A stretch of 64,000 nt of DNA from Alphaproteobacteria bacterium (GTDB lineage: Bacteria > Pseudomonadota > Alphaproteobacteria > Sphingomonadales > Sphingomonadaceae), in NCBI GenBank assembly GCA_030431875.1, contig JAUIIG010000003.1:30402-94401 (forward strand), read 5' to 3'. Each line of letters begins with the position of its first letter. The stretch's first letter is position 1. Positions 8,151 to 17,636 of the stretch are shown in pieces. Under the pieces are notes generated by a model. That model was not told the DNA's origin. It searched no databases and saw nothing but the letters and a program-made list of their open reading frames with translations. The position numbers and the translations under genes are program-made.

Positions 8151-10781
8151 TCAGTCTTCGTCGGCTTGCCGCTTGAGCTGGTAAAGCAGGTCCAGCGCCT
8201 CGCGCGGGGTGAGGGCATCGACGTCGAGAGCTTGCAGCTCTTCGCGCAGCAGGTCGCGGTCTTCCTCGACCTCGTGGGCGACAGCCGCGAAGAGCGGCAG
8301 TTCGCCAAGGCCAGCGGCCAGCCCGCCGGTTTCGGCGCGTCCCTTTTCCAGCCGATCGAGCACCGACTTGGCGCGCTTGACCACTTGTGGCGGCACACCC
8401 GCTAGTTTGGCGACGGCGAGGCCATAGGAGCGGTCCGCCGCGCCCTCGGCCAGCTCGTGCAGCAGGACAAGGTCGCCCTTCCATTCTTTGGCGCGGACGT
8501 GGTGCAGGCTCAGCGCCTCGCAGGTCTCCGCCAGTCGCGCCATCTCGTGATAGTGCGTCGCGAAGAGGCAGCGGCTCTTGTTGGTCTCATGGATCGCTTC
8601 GGCGACGGCCCATGCCAAGGCGAGGCCGTCGTAGGTGGAAGTGCCGCGTCCGACTTCGTCGAGGATCACGAAACTGCGTTCGCCCGCCTGGCTCAGGATG
8701 GCGGCGGTCTCGACCATCTCGACCATGAAGGTGGATCGCCCGCGCGCCAAGTTGTCCGACGCGCCGACGCGGCTGAACAACTGGTCTACCAACCCGATCC
8801 GCGCGGCGTGGGCGGGGACATAGCCGCCCGCCTGGGCCAGCAGCACGATCAGCGCATTCTGGCGCAGAAAGGTCGACTTGCCGCCCATGTTGGGCCCGCC
8901 GACCAGCCACAGCCGGTCGCGCTGCGAAAGCGCGCAGTCGTTGGCGACGAAGCGTTCGCCCTGCGCGGCGAGAGCCGCTTCGACCACGGGGTGGCGTCCG
9001 CCCTCAATGGCGAGCACGGGCTCTTCGGTGACGTCAGGGCGGCACCATTCGCCATCGCTCGCGCGCTCGGCCTGTCCAGCGGCAACGTCGAGCCGGGCCA
9101 GTGCTGCGGCAGTGGCGGCAATGGCCTCACGCCGCGCACAGATGCGCTCCACGAACCCTTCGAAATGCGCCTCTTCCGCCGCTAGCGCATGGCCGCCGGC
9201 CTCGGCGATGCGGTTGGCTTCCTCGTGCAGATGCAGCGAGTTGAAGCGCGCGGCATTGGCCATGGTCTGGCGGTGGGTGAAGCCGGAATCCTGCGCCATC
9301 AGCTTGTCGGCGTGCTTGCTCGGCACTTCGATGAAATAGCCGAGCACGCCGTTGTGCTTGATCTTGAGCGAAGGGGTGTCCGTTTCCTCGCGGTAGCGCG
9401 CTTCCAGCGCGGCAATGGCGCGGCGGGCATTGCCCGAGGTGGCCCGCAGGTCATCCAGCGCGGCGTCGTAGCCTTCCGCGATATAGCCGCCGTTCTGCCG
9501 CTCGGTGGGCGGCGAGGGCACCAGCGCGCGGCTGAGCAGGTCGGTCAGTTCGCCGTGTCCGCGCAAATGCGGCAGCAGGCTGTCGAGCAGGGTCGGCCGG
9601 TCCGGCTGGCCTTGCAGCAGTTCGTGGATGCGTCGCGCTTCGCTCAACCCGTCGCGTACCTGGCCCAGGTCGCGCGGACTGCCGCGACCGGCAACGATCC
9701 GGCCCAGCGCGCGGCCAATATCGGGCAGGCTCCGCAACATGCCGCGCAAGTCCGCCCGCAACAGGGGATCGGCGAGCACGAAGCTGACCAGCGCCAGCCG
9801 CTCCTCGATCGCTGGCCGGTCTGCTAACGGTGCAGCGAGATCTTCGGCGAGTTGTCGCGCACCCGCGCCGGTAACGCAGCGGTCGATTGCCGCGATCAGG
9901 CTGCCGGTGCGGCCACCCTGCTGGCTGGTGAGGATTTCAAGGCTGGCCCGGGTTGCCTCATCCATGGCCATGTGTTCGCCGCTGGCGCGGGCTTGCGGTG
10001 GCAGCAGTAGCGGCAGCGAACCGCGTCCGGCATGTTCGAGATAGGCCACCAGCCCGCCCGCTGCCGCAAGCATGGCGCGGCTGAACTGGCCAAACCCGTC
10101 GAGCGTCGCCACGCCGTGGACCTTCTTGAGCCGCGCCTCCCCGGCGTCGCTTCCGAAGTCGCTACGGGGGCGCAGGACTGCTTCGAACGGAGCTTCGTCC
10201 CAGCCTTCGGGCACGACCACTTCGCTTGCCCCGATCCGCGCCAGCACGGCGGGCAGGCGCTCGGGCGCGCATTCCTCCAGCGTCATGGCCCCGGTCGAGA
10301 TGTCGCAGGCCGCCACGCCGCAGGTTCCGCGCACATCGCAGACGGCTGCCAGCATGTTGGCGCGGCGCGGCTCCAGCAGGGCCTCTTCGGTGAGCGTGCC
10401 CGCCGTTACGAAGCGCACGATGTCGCGCTTCACCAGCGCCTTCGACACCGGCGAGCCTTCGCGCCGGGCGCGTTCCTTGGCCTCGTCCGGCGTTTCCACC
10501 TGCTCGGCGATCGCCACCCGGCATCCTGCCTTGATCAGCCTTGCCAGGTAGCCTTCCGCCGCATGCACCGGCACGCCGCACATGGGCACCGGCTCCCCGC
10601 TGTGTTCGCCGCGCGTGGTCAGCGCGATATCGAGCACGCCCGCAGCCGTTTTTGCGTCGTCGAAGAACAGCTCGAAGAAGTCGCCCATGCGGTAGAACAA
10701 CAGGCAATCGCCGGCCTCCGACTTGAGGTCGAAATATTGCGCCATCATGGGAGTTGCAGTTGAGGATTGAGGGCCGGCCAT
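8151..10781 (-). CDS. mutS: DNA mismatch repair protein MutS
   Basis: Mismatch-recognition ATPase of the methyl-independent repair pathway. At 876 residues it is full length. The mismatch-reading F-x-E motif is F35-F36-E37 in the GDFFELF stretch. Connector, core and clamp domains follow, then the ATPase with Walker A GGPNMGGKST at residues 628-637, Walker B ILDEVGRGTSTYDG and the FATHYHE signature histidine. The C-terminus keeps the helix-turn-helix part but ends in a short acidic tail. It is divergent from the malic enzyme gene; the 116-bp gap must hold both promoters. Confidence 0.97.
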   Translation of the reverse strand: MAGPQSSTATPMMAQYFDLKSEAGDCLLFYRMGDFFELFFDDAKTAAGVLDIALTTRGEHSGEPVPMCGVPVHAAEGYLARLIKAGCRVAIAEQVETPDEAKERARREGSPVSKALVKRDIVRFVTAGTLTEEALLEPRRANMLAAVCDVRGTCGVAACDISTGAMTLEECAPERLPAVLARIGASEVVVPEGWDEAPFEAVLRPRSDFGSDAGEARLKKVHGVATLDGFGQFSRAMLAAAGGLVAYLEHAGRGSLPLLLPPQARASGEHMAMDEATRASLEILTSQQGGRTGSLIAAIDRCVTGAGARQLAEDLAAPLADRPAIEERLALVSFVLADPLLRADLRGMLRSLPDIGRALGRIVAGRGSPRDLGQVRDGLSEARRIHELLQGQPDRPTLLDSLLPHLRGHGELTDLLSRALVPSPPTERQNGGYIAEGYDAALDDLRATSGNARRAIAALEARYREETDTPSLKIKHNGVLGYFIEVPSKHADKLMAQDSGFTHRQTMANAARFNSLHLHEEANRIAEAGGHALAAEEAHFEGFVERICARREAIAATAAALARLDVAAGQAERASDGEWCRPDVTEEPVLAIEGGRHPVVEAALAAQGERFVANDCALSQRDRLWLVGGPNMGGKSTFLRQNALIVLLAQAGGYVPAHAARIGLVDQLFSRVGASDNLARGRSTFMVEMVETAAILSQAGERSFVILDEVGRGTSTYDGLALAWAVAEAIHETNKSRCLFATHYHEMARLAETCEALSLHHVRAKEWKGDLVLLHELAEGAADRSYGLAVAKLAGVPPQVVKRAKSVLDRLEKGRAETGGLAAGLGELPLFAAVAHEVEEDRDLLREELQALDVDALTPREALDLLYQLKRQADED

Positions 10782-10897
10782 GGAGACAGCGGGACTAGCC
10801 CCGTGCGCGCCGATTCGGGAAGGGCGGGCGTGCCGCTTTCCCCTATCGCAGCACGAAAACCCGCTCTATGGTCCGCGTAGCAAAGGGGGATTCACGC

Positions 10898-13162
10898 GTG
10901 GCCGACGAAAAGAAGACCAGTTTCACCGAGCGCGAGGCGCTGTTCTACCACGAGGCTATCCGCCCGGGTAAGATCGAGATCATCGCCTCCAAGCCGATGA
11001 CCACCCAGCGCGACCTGAGCCTGGCCTATTCGCCCGGCGTCGCCGTGCCCGTGCAGGCCATCGCTGACGATCCCGCCAATGCTGCCAAGTACACTGCCAA
11101 GTCGAACCTTGTGGCCGTGATTTCGAACGGCACGGCGATCCTTGGCCTGGGCAATCTCGGTGCGCTGGCCTCGAAGCCTGTCATGGAAGGCAAGGCGGTG
11201 CTGTTCAAGCGCTTCGCCGACGTCGATTCCATCGACATCGAGCTCGATACCGAAGACCCCGAGAAGTTCATCGAGGCGGTCGCCCTGATGGAGCCGACCT
11301 TTGGCGGCATCAACCTGGAAGACATCGGCGCGCCCGAATGCTTTATCATCGAGCAGGCTTTGCGTGAACGGATGAACATTCCGATCATGCATGACGACCA
11401 GCATGGCACGGCGATCATCACCGCTGCTGGCCTGCTCAACGCCTGCCACCTGACCAAGCGCGACGTTGCCGAGGTGAAGGTTGTGGTGAACGGTGCCGGT
11501 GCCGCCGCGCTCGCCTGTACCGCGCTGGTGAAGGCCATGGGCGTCAAGCACGAGAACGTCATCGTCTGTGATCGCAAGGGGCCGATCTATCCCGGCCGCG
11601 AAGGCGTGGACCAATGGAAGAGTGCCCACGCGGTGGAGACCGAACACCGCACGCTGGAAGAGGCGCTGAAGGGGGCGGACATCTTCCTCGGCCTGTCGGC
11701 TGCCGGCGCGCTCAAGCCCGAATGGGTGGCCGAGATGGCGGACCAGCCGATCATCTTCGCCATGGCCAACCCGACGCCGGAAATCATGCCGGACGAAGCC
11801 AAGGCCGTGCGTCCCGATGCCATCGTGGCGACCGGGCGCAGCGACTTCCCCAACCAGGTCAACAACGTGCTCGGCTTCCCCTTTATCTTCCGCGGCGCGC
11901 TCGATGTGCGGGCCACCGCGATCAACGAGGAAATGAAGGTCGCCGCCGCCCGTGCCATTGCCGAACTGGCCCGCGAACGTGTGCCCGAGGAAGTGGCCGC
12001 CGCATACGGCAAGAATCACCAGTTCGGCGTCGAATACATCATCCCGGCGCCCTTCGATCCGCGCCTGATGGAGGTTGTCTCCTCCGCCGTGGCCAAGGCG
12101 GCGATGGATTCGGGTGTGGCGCAATCGCCGATCGAGGATTTCGACGAATACCGCCACCAGCTCAAGGCGCGGCTCAACCCGACGACGTCGGTGCTCACCC
12201 GCGTTTACGAAGACGCCAAGGCCAATCCCAAGCGGATGGTCTTCGCGGAGGCGGAGGAAGAAGTGGCGCTGCGCGCCGCCATCCAGTTCCGCGATTTCGG
12301 CTATGGCACGCCGATCCTTGTCGGCCGGACCGAGAAGGTGCGCGAGAAGCTGGTGGAACTGTCGGTGGAAGATCCCGACAGCTTCGAGATCGCCAACTCG
12401 AACACCTACGAGAAGATCGAGCCGATGGTGGAATACCTCTACAAGCGGCTCCAACGGCGCGGTCATACCGAGCGCGACGTGCGCCGCATGGTGAACCAGG
12501 AACGCAACGTCTTCGCCGCCCTGCTGGTAGCATTGGGCGAAGGCGATGGCATGATCACCGGCCTGACCCGGACCTTCAGCCAGACCGCGCGCGAGATTGG
12601 CCGCGTGCTTGATCACAAGCCGGGCCATACGCCCTTCGGCATGCACATGGTGATCGGCAAGAACCACACCACCTTCCTCGCCGACACGGTGATCAACGAG
12701 CGACCCAGTGCCGAACAGCTGGCCCATATCGCCAAGGAAAGCGCTGCCGTCGCCCGCCGCATGGGCCACGAACCGCGCGTCGCCTTCCTGTCCTATTCCA
12801 CCTTCGGCAACCCGCCGGGACAGTGGCTGGGCAATATCCGCGACGCCGTGGCGATCCTCGATGCCGACGAAACGGTGAACTTCGAATACGAAGGCGAGAT
12901 GGCGCCCGATGCCGCGCTCAACGACAAGGTCATGGCGCTCTACCCGTTCAGCCGCCTGTCCGGCCCGGCCAACGTGCTGATCATGCCCGGCCTGCAGTCT
13001 GCCAACCTTTCGGCCAAGCTGCTGCGCGAACTGTCCGGCGATACCACCATCGGCCCGCTGATGATCGGTTCGGAAAAGCCGGTGCAGATCGCCCCCATGA
13101 CCTCGCTGGCACCCGACGTGCTGACACTGGCCGTGCTGGCCTCTGCGGGGGTCGTGGGCTAG
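10898..13162 (+). CDS. maeB: NADP-dependent malic enzyme, MaeB type with phosphotransacetylase-like tail
   Basis: Oxidatively decarboxylates malate to pyruvate with NADP. Three parts are visible: malic N-terminal domain (SLAYSPGVAVP near residue 36, later EGKAVLFKRFADVDS), the NAD(P)-binding domain (VVNGAGAAALACTALV near residue 195) and, from about residue 425, a phosphate acetyl/butyryltransferase-like domain that in MaeB proteins is regulatory and binds acetyl-CoA. I chose GTG 10898 because AAAGGGGG lies 8-15 bases upstream; an ATG at 10868 would add ten unconserved residues. Length from GTG is 754 residues, normal for MaeB. Confidence 0.95.
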   Translation: MADEKKTSFTEREALFYHEAIRPGKIEIIASKPMTTQRDLSLAYSPGVAVPVQAIADDPANAAKYTAKSNLVAVISNGTAILGLGNLGALASKPVMEGKAVLFKRFADVDSIDIELDTEDPEKFIEAVALMEPTFGGINLEDIGAPECFIIEQALRERMNIPIMHDDQHGTAIITAAGLLNACHLTKRDVAEVKVVVNGAGAAALACTALVKAMGVKHENVIVCDRKGPIYPGREGVDQWKSAHAVETEHRTLEEALKGADIFLGLSAAGALKPEWVAEMADQPIIFAMANPTPEIMPDEAKAVRPDAIVATGRSDFPNQVNNVLGFPFIFRGALDVRATAINEEMKVAAARAIAELARERVPEEVAAAYGKNHQFGVEYIIPAPFDPRLMEVVSSAVAKAAMDSGVAQSPIEDFDEYRHQLKARLNPTTSVLTRVYEDAKANPKRMVFAEAEEEVALRAAIQFRDFGYGTPILVGRTEKVREKLVELSVEDPDSFEIANSNTYEKIEPMVEYLYKRLQRRGHTERDVRRMVNQERNVFAALLVALGEGDGMITGLTRTFSQTAREIGRVLDHKPGHTPFGMHMVIGKNHTTFLADTVINERPSAEQLAHIAKESAAVARRMGHEPRVAFLSYSTFGNPPGQWLGNIRDAVAILDADETVNFEYEGEMAPDAALNDKVMALYPFSRLSGPANVLIMPGLQSANLSAKLLRELSGDTTIGPLMIGSEKPVQIAPMTSLAPDVLTLAVLASAGVVG

Positions 13163-13166
13163 CCGC

Positions 13167-13853
13167 CTACCACGGCACTTCGGTGCCGTCGTAAGCAAGG
13201 AAAGCGTGGCGCGGCGTGGCCTCGGCCTCGAGCAGGTCGAGCATGCCGTTCACGCTCGTCTCCACGTCGATCAGGCCGTTCGGCCCGCCCATGTCGGTGC
13301 GCACCCAGCCGGGGTGCAGCGAGATCACGCCCACGCCGCGTTCCTCTGCGTGCTTGGCGAAGAGCGAGCGCGCCAGCATGTTCTGCGACACCTTGGACAG
13401 GCGGTAGAGGTTCGTGCCGCCCGAGGAATCGTCGATCGAACCCATCTTGCTCGACATCATGGCAATCGTGCCGCCCTGCTTCATCAGCGGCAGCAGCGCG
13501 AGGGCCGCCTGCGCCGGGGCAACGGCATTGGTCATCACGATATCGGCGACATTGTCACGCGTCAGGTCTTCGATCCCTTGCGCGTCACCGCCGTAGATAC
13601 CGGGATTCATCACCAGCAGGTTGACTGAACCTTCCGCGCAGGCATGGGCAATCCCGGCCACTGCCTGCTCGTCAGTCACGTCGCACTTCATGACTTCGAC
13701 CAAGGGTGCATTGGCCTCGGCAACGTCGTGCAGATCGGGGCTGGTGCTGCGTTCGGTGGCGATCACCTTGTACCCGCGCCGCGCCAGTTCCTGCGTCAGT
13801 CCCAAGCCGAGGCCGCGCGAGGCGCCGATCACGATGGCTGTCTTGTCACTCAT
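13167..13853 (-). CDS. SDR family oxidoreductase
   Basis: A 228-residue short-chain dehydrogenase. The cofactor loop is VIGASRGLGLGL near residue 8, the NNAG-equivalent is VMNPGIYGG (a variant in which the motif is NPGI), and the catalytic Tyr and Lys are in NLYRLSK near residue 150, with an upstream Ser in MMSSKMG. The C-terminal HPGWVRTDMGG stretch is also typical. The closest known type is the csgA-like SDR family; the substrate is unknown. The gene is convergent with maeB, with only 4 bp between the stop codons. Confidence 0.9.
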   Translation of the reverse strand: MSDKTAIVIGASRGLGLGLTQELARRGYKVIATERSTSPDLHDVAEANAPLVEVMKCDVTDEQAVAGIAHACAEGSVNLLVMNPGIYGGDAQGIEDLTRDNVADIVMTNAVAPAQAALALLPLMKQGGTIAMMSSKMGSIDDSSGGTNLYRLSKVSQNMLARSLFAKHAEERGVGVISLHPGWVRTDMGGPNGLIDVETSVNGMLDLLEAEATPRHAFLAYDGTEVPW

Positions 13854-13911
13854 GCAAATGTCCTTTCAATCCTTTCGGACTGAACTGGTGCGCGAGCAGG
13901 GAAGTTCCAAC

Positions 13912-14625
13912 CTATTTCCGCCGATAGCGGAAGTACCAAACCTCGTGCCCGTAGGTGTTGCGCGCCTTGTGCTCGTAACGCGTCTCGGGCCAGCCGGAGG
14001 GGCGGTTGCGGAAGCTGTTCGGGCCGTCGGTCACCCATTCGAAGGGTCCGCTCTCGGGGTCCATGAACCGCTGCATCACCATCAGCGCGTGGCGGACATA
14101 GACCGGATGGTCAGTGCCGAAACGGAACTCGCCACCGGGCTTCAGCTTGTCGGCGAACATCTGCACCGGCCCATCGTTCATCATCCGCCGCTTGGCGTGC
14201 TTGGCCTTGGGCCAGGGATCCGGGTGCAGCAGGTAGAGCATGGTCAGCGATCCGTCCGGGATACGCGAGAGCACTTCCAGCGCGTCGCCGTGGTGGATGC
14301 GGACGTTGGCCAGCGTGCCATCACGGACATGGGTCAGCGCCTGCGCCACGCCGTTGAGGAAGGGCTCGGCACCTATGAAGCCGTGGTCGGGCAGCAGGTC
14401 GGCGCGGTAAGCCATGTGCTCGCCGCCGCCGAAGCCAATCTCGAAATGCAGCGGACGGTCCTCGCCGAACAGGCGCTCTGCCGTCACAGGCCCCTCCGCC
14501 GGCACCGCGATGCGCGGCAACAGGGTGTCGACCAGCTCCTGCTGCGCGGCGCGCAGGGGCTTGCCCTGGCTGCGGCCATAGAGCCGGTTGAGCGTTGTCG
14601 GATCGCCTTCCTTGTGCGCTGTCAT
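13912..14625 (-). CDS. trmB: tRNA (guanine(46)-N7)-methyltransferase
   Basis: Methylates G46 in the variable loop of tRNAs with SAM. The 237-residue protein has the SAM loop HFEIGFGGGEH near residue 65 and the TrmB signature LHPDPWPKAKHAKRRM near residue 145, followed by FGTDHPVYVRH. The frame stays open upstream well past this start, but the extra sequence falls in repeat module D and in the opposite-strand MscS gene, so I take ATG at 14625 (MTAHKEGD). Confidence 0.95.
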   Translation of the reverse strand: MTAHKEGDPTTLNRLYGRSQGKPLRAAQQELVDTLLPRIAVPAEGPVTAERLFGEDRPLHFEIGFGGGEHMAYRADLLPDHGFIGAEPFLNGVAQALTHVRDGTLANVRIHHGDALEVLSRIPDGSLTMLYLLHPDPWPKAKHAKRRMMNDGPVQMFADKLKPGGEFRFGTDHPVYVRHALMVMQRFMDPESGPFEWVTDGPNSFRNRPSGWPETRYEHKARNTYGHEVWYFRYRRK

Positions 14626-14669
14626 GTCTGCTGCGCATACATTCTTTTTGTTTGGCCTCAAGCGCCGGC

Positions 14670-14762
14670 GTGGCCGTCCGGCCACTTGGCTGTCCTCGCT
14701 TTCGGGCAGGCAAGCTGCCCACGCTGCGGGCGGGCGGTCGCCCTGGCGGCTGCTTTGCAGCC
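14670..14762 (+). repeat. Structured intergenic repeat, solo module D (degenerate type 2)
   Basis: Plus-strand copy. A 6-bp hairpin with loop GTCC (GTGGCC/GGCCAC, 14670-14685) sits where H1 is expected but is separated by 6 bases from the GTCCTCGCT box (14692-14700). H2 follows with arms GGGCAG/CTGCCC (14704-14720), then the core CGCTGCGGGCGGGCGGTC GCCC split across 14722-14743, then H3 with arms GGCTGC/GCAGCC (14748-14762). H2 keeps the loop GCAAG seen in module A while both arms changed together. Confidence 0.75.
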
Positions 14763-14856
14763 GAAGCGCAGGCCGTGGTGGCTCCCCTCCTTTGTCCAGT
14801 TCGCAAATAACCCGCGGGGTTGAGACTTGCGTCCGGCTTCGGCTAGGCGCGCGGCC

Positions 14857-16068
14857 ATGGAACAGGCCATTGCACTTTTCGAAGCCCAGCCCGGATGGGC
14901 GCAGACCGTCATCGCGCTCGCCGTGCTGGTGCTGGTCGCGCTGGCGGTCAACTACCTGCTCAAGCGCGTCCTGCTGCGGCTGGCCGCGCCCTTCCTCGAC
15001 ACGCGCAGCCTGACCGCGGACAAGGCTGCCTTCCGGCTGGCGACCGTCGCGCCGTTGCTGATCGTTGCCAATGGTATCCAGCATGTTCCCAACCTTCCCG
15101 AAGAACTGACTTTGCTCGTCCGTAACCTTGCCGAGGCCTCGATCGTGCTGAGCGTGGCCATGGCGATGAGCAAGGCTCTCGACTACGTCGACGAGGTCTA
15201 CCGCCGCCGCCCCGATGCGCACATGCGGCCGATCAAGGGCTATGTGCAGGTCCTCAAGATCGTCATCTACTGCGGCGCGGCAATCCTCGGCATCTCGGCG
15301 CTGATCGAACAGTCGCCGCTGCTTTTGCTGTCCGGCCTGGGGGCCATGGCCGCCGTGCTGCTGCTGGTGTTCAAGGACACCATCCTCTCGCTCGTCGCCT
15401 CGGTCCAGTTGACCAGCAACGACATGCTGCGGGTTGGCGACTGGATCGAGATGCCCGGCATGAACGCCGATGGCGACGTGATCGACATCGCGCTGCACAC
15501 GGTGAAGGTGCAGAACTTCGACAAGACCATCACCACCATTCCCACGCACCGGCTGATTTCCGACAGTTACCGCAACTGGCGCGGGATGAGCGATGCCGGC
15601 GGTCGCCGCATCAAGCGCGCCCTGCCGCTGGACCAGAACTCCGTCCGCTTCCTGTCTGACGAGGAAGTCGACAACCTGCGCCGTTTCCGCCTGCTTTCCG
15701 ATTACCTTGCCGACAAGGACAGGGAATTGTCCGAGTGGAACGCGCGCGAGCTGGCGGGCGACAGCAACCCGGTCAACGCGCGGCGGATCACCAACGTGGG
15801 CACCTTCCGCGCCTATGTGATCGCCTACCTGCGCGCCCATCCGGAGCTGGAGGACAAGCATTTCACCCTGCTGGTCCGCCAGCTGGAACCGACCCCGCAA
15901 GGCCTGCCGCTGGAAATCTATTGCTTCACCGGAACCACCGACTGGGGCGAGTACGAACGCATCCAGGCTGACATTTTCGATCACCTGCTGGCGATCCTGC
16001 CCGAGTTCGGCCTGCGCCTGTTCCAGCAGCCGAGCGGGCTCGACCTTCAGGGACTGCGCGCCGCCTAG
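14857..16068 (+). CDS. Mechanosensitive ion channel, MscS superfamily (YbdG-like)
   Basis: A 403-residue inner-membrane channel protein predicted to open under hypo-osmotic membrane tension. Four to five helices occupy residues 12-180; the pore-lining helix and start of the beta domain are LLLLSGLGAMAAVLLLVFKD...VASVQLTSNDMLRVGDWIEMPG (around residues 155-200), typical of MscS. The long soluble C-terminal half with TTIPTHRLISDSYRNW and GTTDWGEYERIQADIFDHL resembles YbdG. ATG 14857 is preferred to a TTG at 14827. It is one of three MscS-type genes in this window. Confidence 0.9.
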   Translation: MEQAIALFEAQPGWAQTVIALAVLVLVALAVNYLLKRVLLRLAAPFLDTRSLTADKAAFRLATVAPLLIVANGIQHVPNLPEELTLLVRNLAEASIVLSVAMAMSKALDYVDEVYRRRPDAHMRPIKGYVQVLKIVIYCGAAILGISALIEQSPLLLLSGLGAMAAVLLLVFKDTILSLVASVQLTSNDMLRVGDWIEMPGMNADGDVIDIALHTVKVQNFDKTITTIPTHRLISDSYRNWRGMSDAGGRRIKRALPLDQNSVRFLSDEEVDNLRRFRLLSDYLADKDRELSEWNARELAGDSNPVNARRITNVGTFRAYVIAYLRAHPELEDKHFTLLVRQLEPTPQGLPLEIYCFTGTTDWGEYERIQADIFDHLLAILPEFGLRLFQQPSGLDLQGLRAA

Positions 16069-16077
16069 GCAGAATTA

Positions 16078-16665
16078 TTACTGCCCGGCAGCCTCCTGCC
16101 GTTCCCGCAGCAGGCGAATTTGTGTCAGGACTTCCTGCCCGGCGGCAAAGAGCGGGGACAGCGGGTCATGTCCGTTCACAAGCTCTTCGCCATTCGCATT
16201 GCCGGAATAGACGCCGCTTTCCGTGATGATGAAGAACCTTACTTCGTCTCGATCAGGAAGAGGATAGTCCGTCGCTTGCGGCAAGGCTGCGACATGTTCG
16301 GCTGCGGCCATGACGAACTGCTGCGCGGCCTCCGCCACCTGTGCAGATTCCTGCCCGGAGCCGATAATCCCGCCGCCGGTCGACAAGTAGATGCTGGCAT
16401 CTCCGCTGGCGAAGGCGACGATGGTCACGGTGCCACCTCGCATGTCCATGTCCATGACAACGCCGTAGGGTTCGGTCCTGTCGCCCGGCTCAAGTCCGAT
16501 ATCGTCCGTCCGCGTGGTCAGCGCCAGCTCGCGCAAGCCGAGGTACATTTGGGTCGCTTCCTCTTGCGACTGGGGTGCCTTGGCGCGCGCCCCTGAAGGC
16601 AGGATGCCAAGCACACAAGGCGCGAACAGCAATGCTGCCAGGACAATTCTGAGGGTCACAGGCAC
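16078..16665 (-). CDS. Hypothetical exported protein
   Basis: A 195-residue protein with a classical signal peptide (hydrophobic core residues 4-20, probable cleavage after ARA at about residue 28). I do not recognise the mature domain. It has a beta-rich centre (VTIVAFASGDASIYLSTGGG) and a helical C-terminus (LTQIRLLRERQEA). The same GGG-x-I-x-GSG pattern suggests a substrate-binding or profilin/roadblock-like fold, but this is weak inference. It is convergent with the MscS gene and lies downstream of the ctrA terminator. Confidence 0.7.
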   Translation of the reverse strand: MPVTLRIVLAALLFAPCVLGILPSGARAKAPQSQEEATQMYLGLRELALTTRTDDIGLEPGDRTEPYGVVMDMDMRGGTVTIVAFASGDASIYLSTGGGIIGSGQESAQVAEAAQQFVMAAAEHVAALPQATDYPLPDRDEVRFFIITESGVYSGNANGEELVNGHDPLSPLFAAGQEVLTQIRLLRERQEAAGQ

Positions 16666-16728
16666 TCCAGTCTTCTCGCTGCCGTCATTGCCTGTCGCCT
16701 ATGCAGGGCGGGGCCTGTAGGCAACAGC

Positions 16729-16762
16729 AAAACGGCCCGCCACCGTCAGGTAGCAGGCCGTT
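16729..16762 (-). terminator. Rho-independent terminator of ctrA
   Basis: On the minus strand a 7-bp stem AACGGCC/GGCCGTT continues through an internal one-base bulge pair into GCTACC/GGTGGC with loop TGAC, and is followed by TTTT. It begins about 28 bases after the ctrA stop codon. Confidence 0.8.
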
Positions 16763-16790
16763 CGCAACCCCCCATTCGGGTACGTCAGTT

Positions 16791-17486
16791 TCAGGCGGCT
16801 TCTTCCACCGCATCCGGATCGCGCAGCACGTAGCCGCGGCCCCAGACGGTTTCGATGTAGTTCTCGCCGCCGCAGGCGCTCGACAGCTTCTTGCGCAGCT
16901 TGCAGATGAACACGTCGATGATCTTCAGTTCCGGCTCGTCCATCCCGCCATAGAGGTGGTTGAGGAACATTTCCTTGGTCAGCGTGGTGCCCTTGCGCAG
17001 CGAAAGCAGCTCGAGCATCGCGTATTCCTTGCCGGTGAGGTGGACGCGGGCACCGTCGACTTCGACGGTCTTGGCGTCGAGGTTCACCGCCAGCTTGCCG
17101 GTGCGGATGACCGACTGGCTGTGGCCCTTCGAGCGGCGCACCACGGCGTGGATGCGGGCGACCAGCTCGTCACGGTGGAACGGCTTGGTCACGTAGTCGT
17201 CGGCACCGAAGCCGAACGAACGGATCTTGGAATCCATTTCGGCAATGCCCGACAGGATCAGCACCGGCGTCTGCACCTTGGCCACGCGCAGCTTCTTGAG
17301 CACGTCATAGCCATGCATGTCGGGCAGGTTCAGGTCGAGCAGGATGATGTCGTAATCATACAGCTTGCCCAGATCGAGGCCCTCTTCGCCGAGATCGGTC
17401 GAGTAGACGTTGAACCCCTCGGTCGTGAGCATCAGCTCGATCGCCTTGGCGGTTGTCGGTTCGTCTTCGATCAACAGAACGCGCAT
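16791..17486 (-). CDS. ctrA: Cell cycle response regulator CtrA
   Basis: OmpR-class master regulator of the alphaproteobacterial cell cycle, motility and polar development. The 231-residue protein has a receiver domain with acidic pocket E7-D8 and phospho-acceptor D51, and a winged-helix DNA-binding domain from about residue 125 ([11 protein letters not shown]...[26 protein letters not shown], quoted in parts). It ends in Ala-Ala, the type of C-terminus needed for ClpXP degradation of CtrA in Caulobacter. Start is ATG 17486; an upstream in-frame extension is not conserved in the family. Two GANTC sites and three TTAAC half sites lie upstream. Confidence 0.97.
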   Translation of the reverse strand: MRVLLIEDEPTTAKAIELMLTTEGFNVYSTDLGEEGLDLGKLYDYDIILLDLNLPDMHGYDVLKKLRVAKVQTPVLILSGIAEMDSKIRSFGFGADDYVTKPFHRDELVARIHAVVRRSKGHSQSVIRTGKLAVNLDAKTVEVDGARVHLTGKEYAMLELLSLRKGTTLTKEMFLNHLYGGMDEPELKIIDVFICKLRKKLSSACGGENYIETVWGRGYVLRDPDAVEEAA

Positions 17487-17542
17487 CGTATTACCCCTTC
17501 GTGTCCCCGTAGGATTGCCCCCTTGGGAGCAGTTGCCTGGAA

Positions 17543-17625
17543 TTAACCACGCCACTTCTCACCAAAAAAGGTTAATAAAGAGTTTCCCGCGTTAAGACTT
17601 TCCGTGTGAGTCTTTCGAGTCACAC
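17543..17625 (-). promoter_or_regulatory. ctrA control region: TTAAC half sites and two GANTC methylation sites
   Basis: In the sense of ctrA there are TTAAC half sites at 17591-17595 and 17571-17575, start points 20 bp apart, and an inverted one at 17543-17547. Two GAGTC (GANTC) sites lie at 17608-17612 and 17617-17621, inside a 6-bp inverted repeat GTGTGA/TCACAC (17604-17625). In Caulobacter, CcrM methylates GANTC in a ctrA promoter and CtrA binds TTAA-N7-TTAA; the spacing here is not the N7 form, so CtrA autoregulation is inference. Confidence 0.55.
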
Positions 17626-17636
17626 TGTTTGGTTTG

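Noticed and set aside
10892..13198. A 768-codon open frame on the minus strand opposite maeB
   Set aside because: It mirrors the malic enzyme gene codon for codon, is rich in His/Arg/Gly as shadow frames in high-GC DNA are, and shows no domain.
14626..15984. A long N-terminal extension of trmB on the minus strand
   Set aside because: The frame stays open through repeat module D and opposite the MscS gene, but trmB homologues start near MTAHKEGD and no ribosome binding site was seen upstream.
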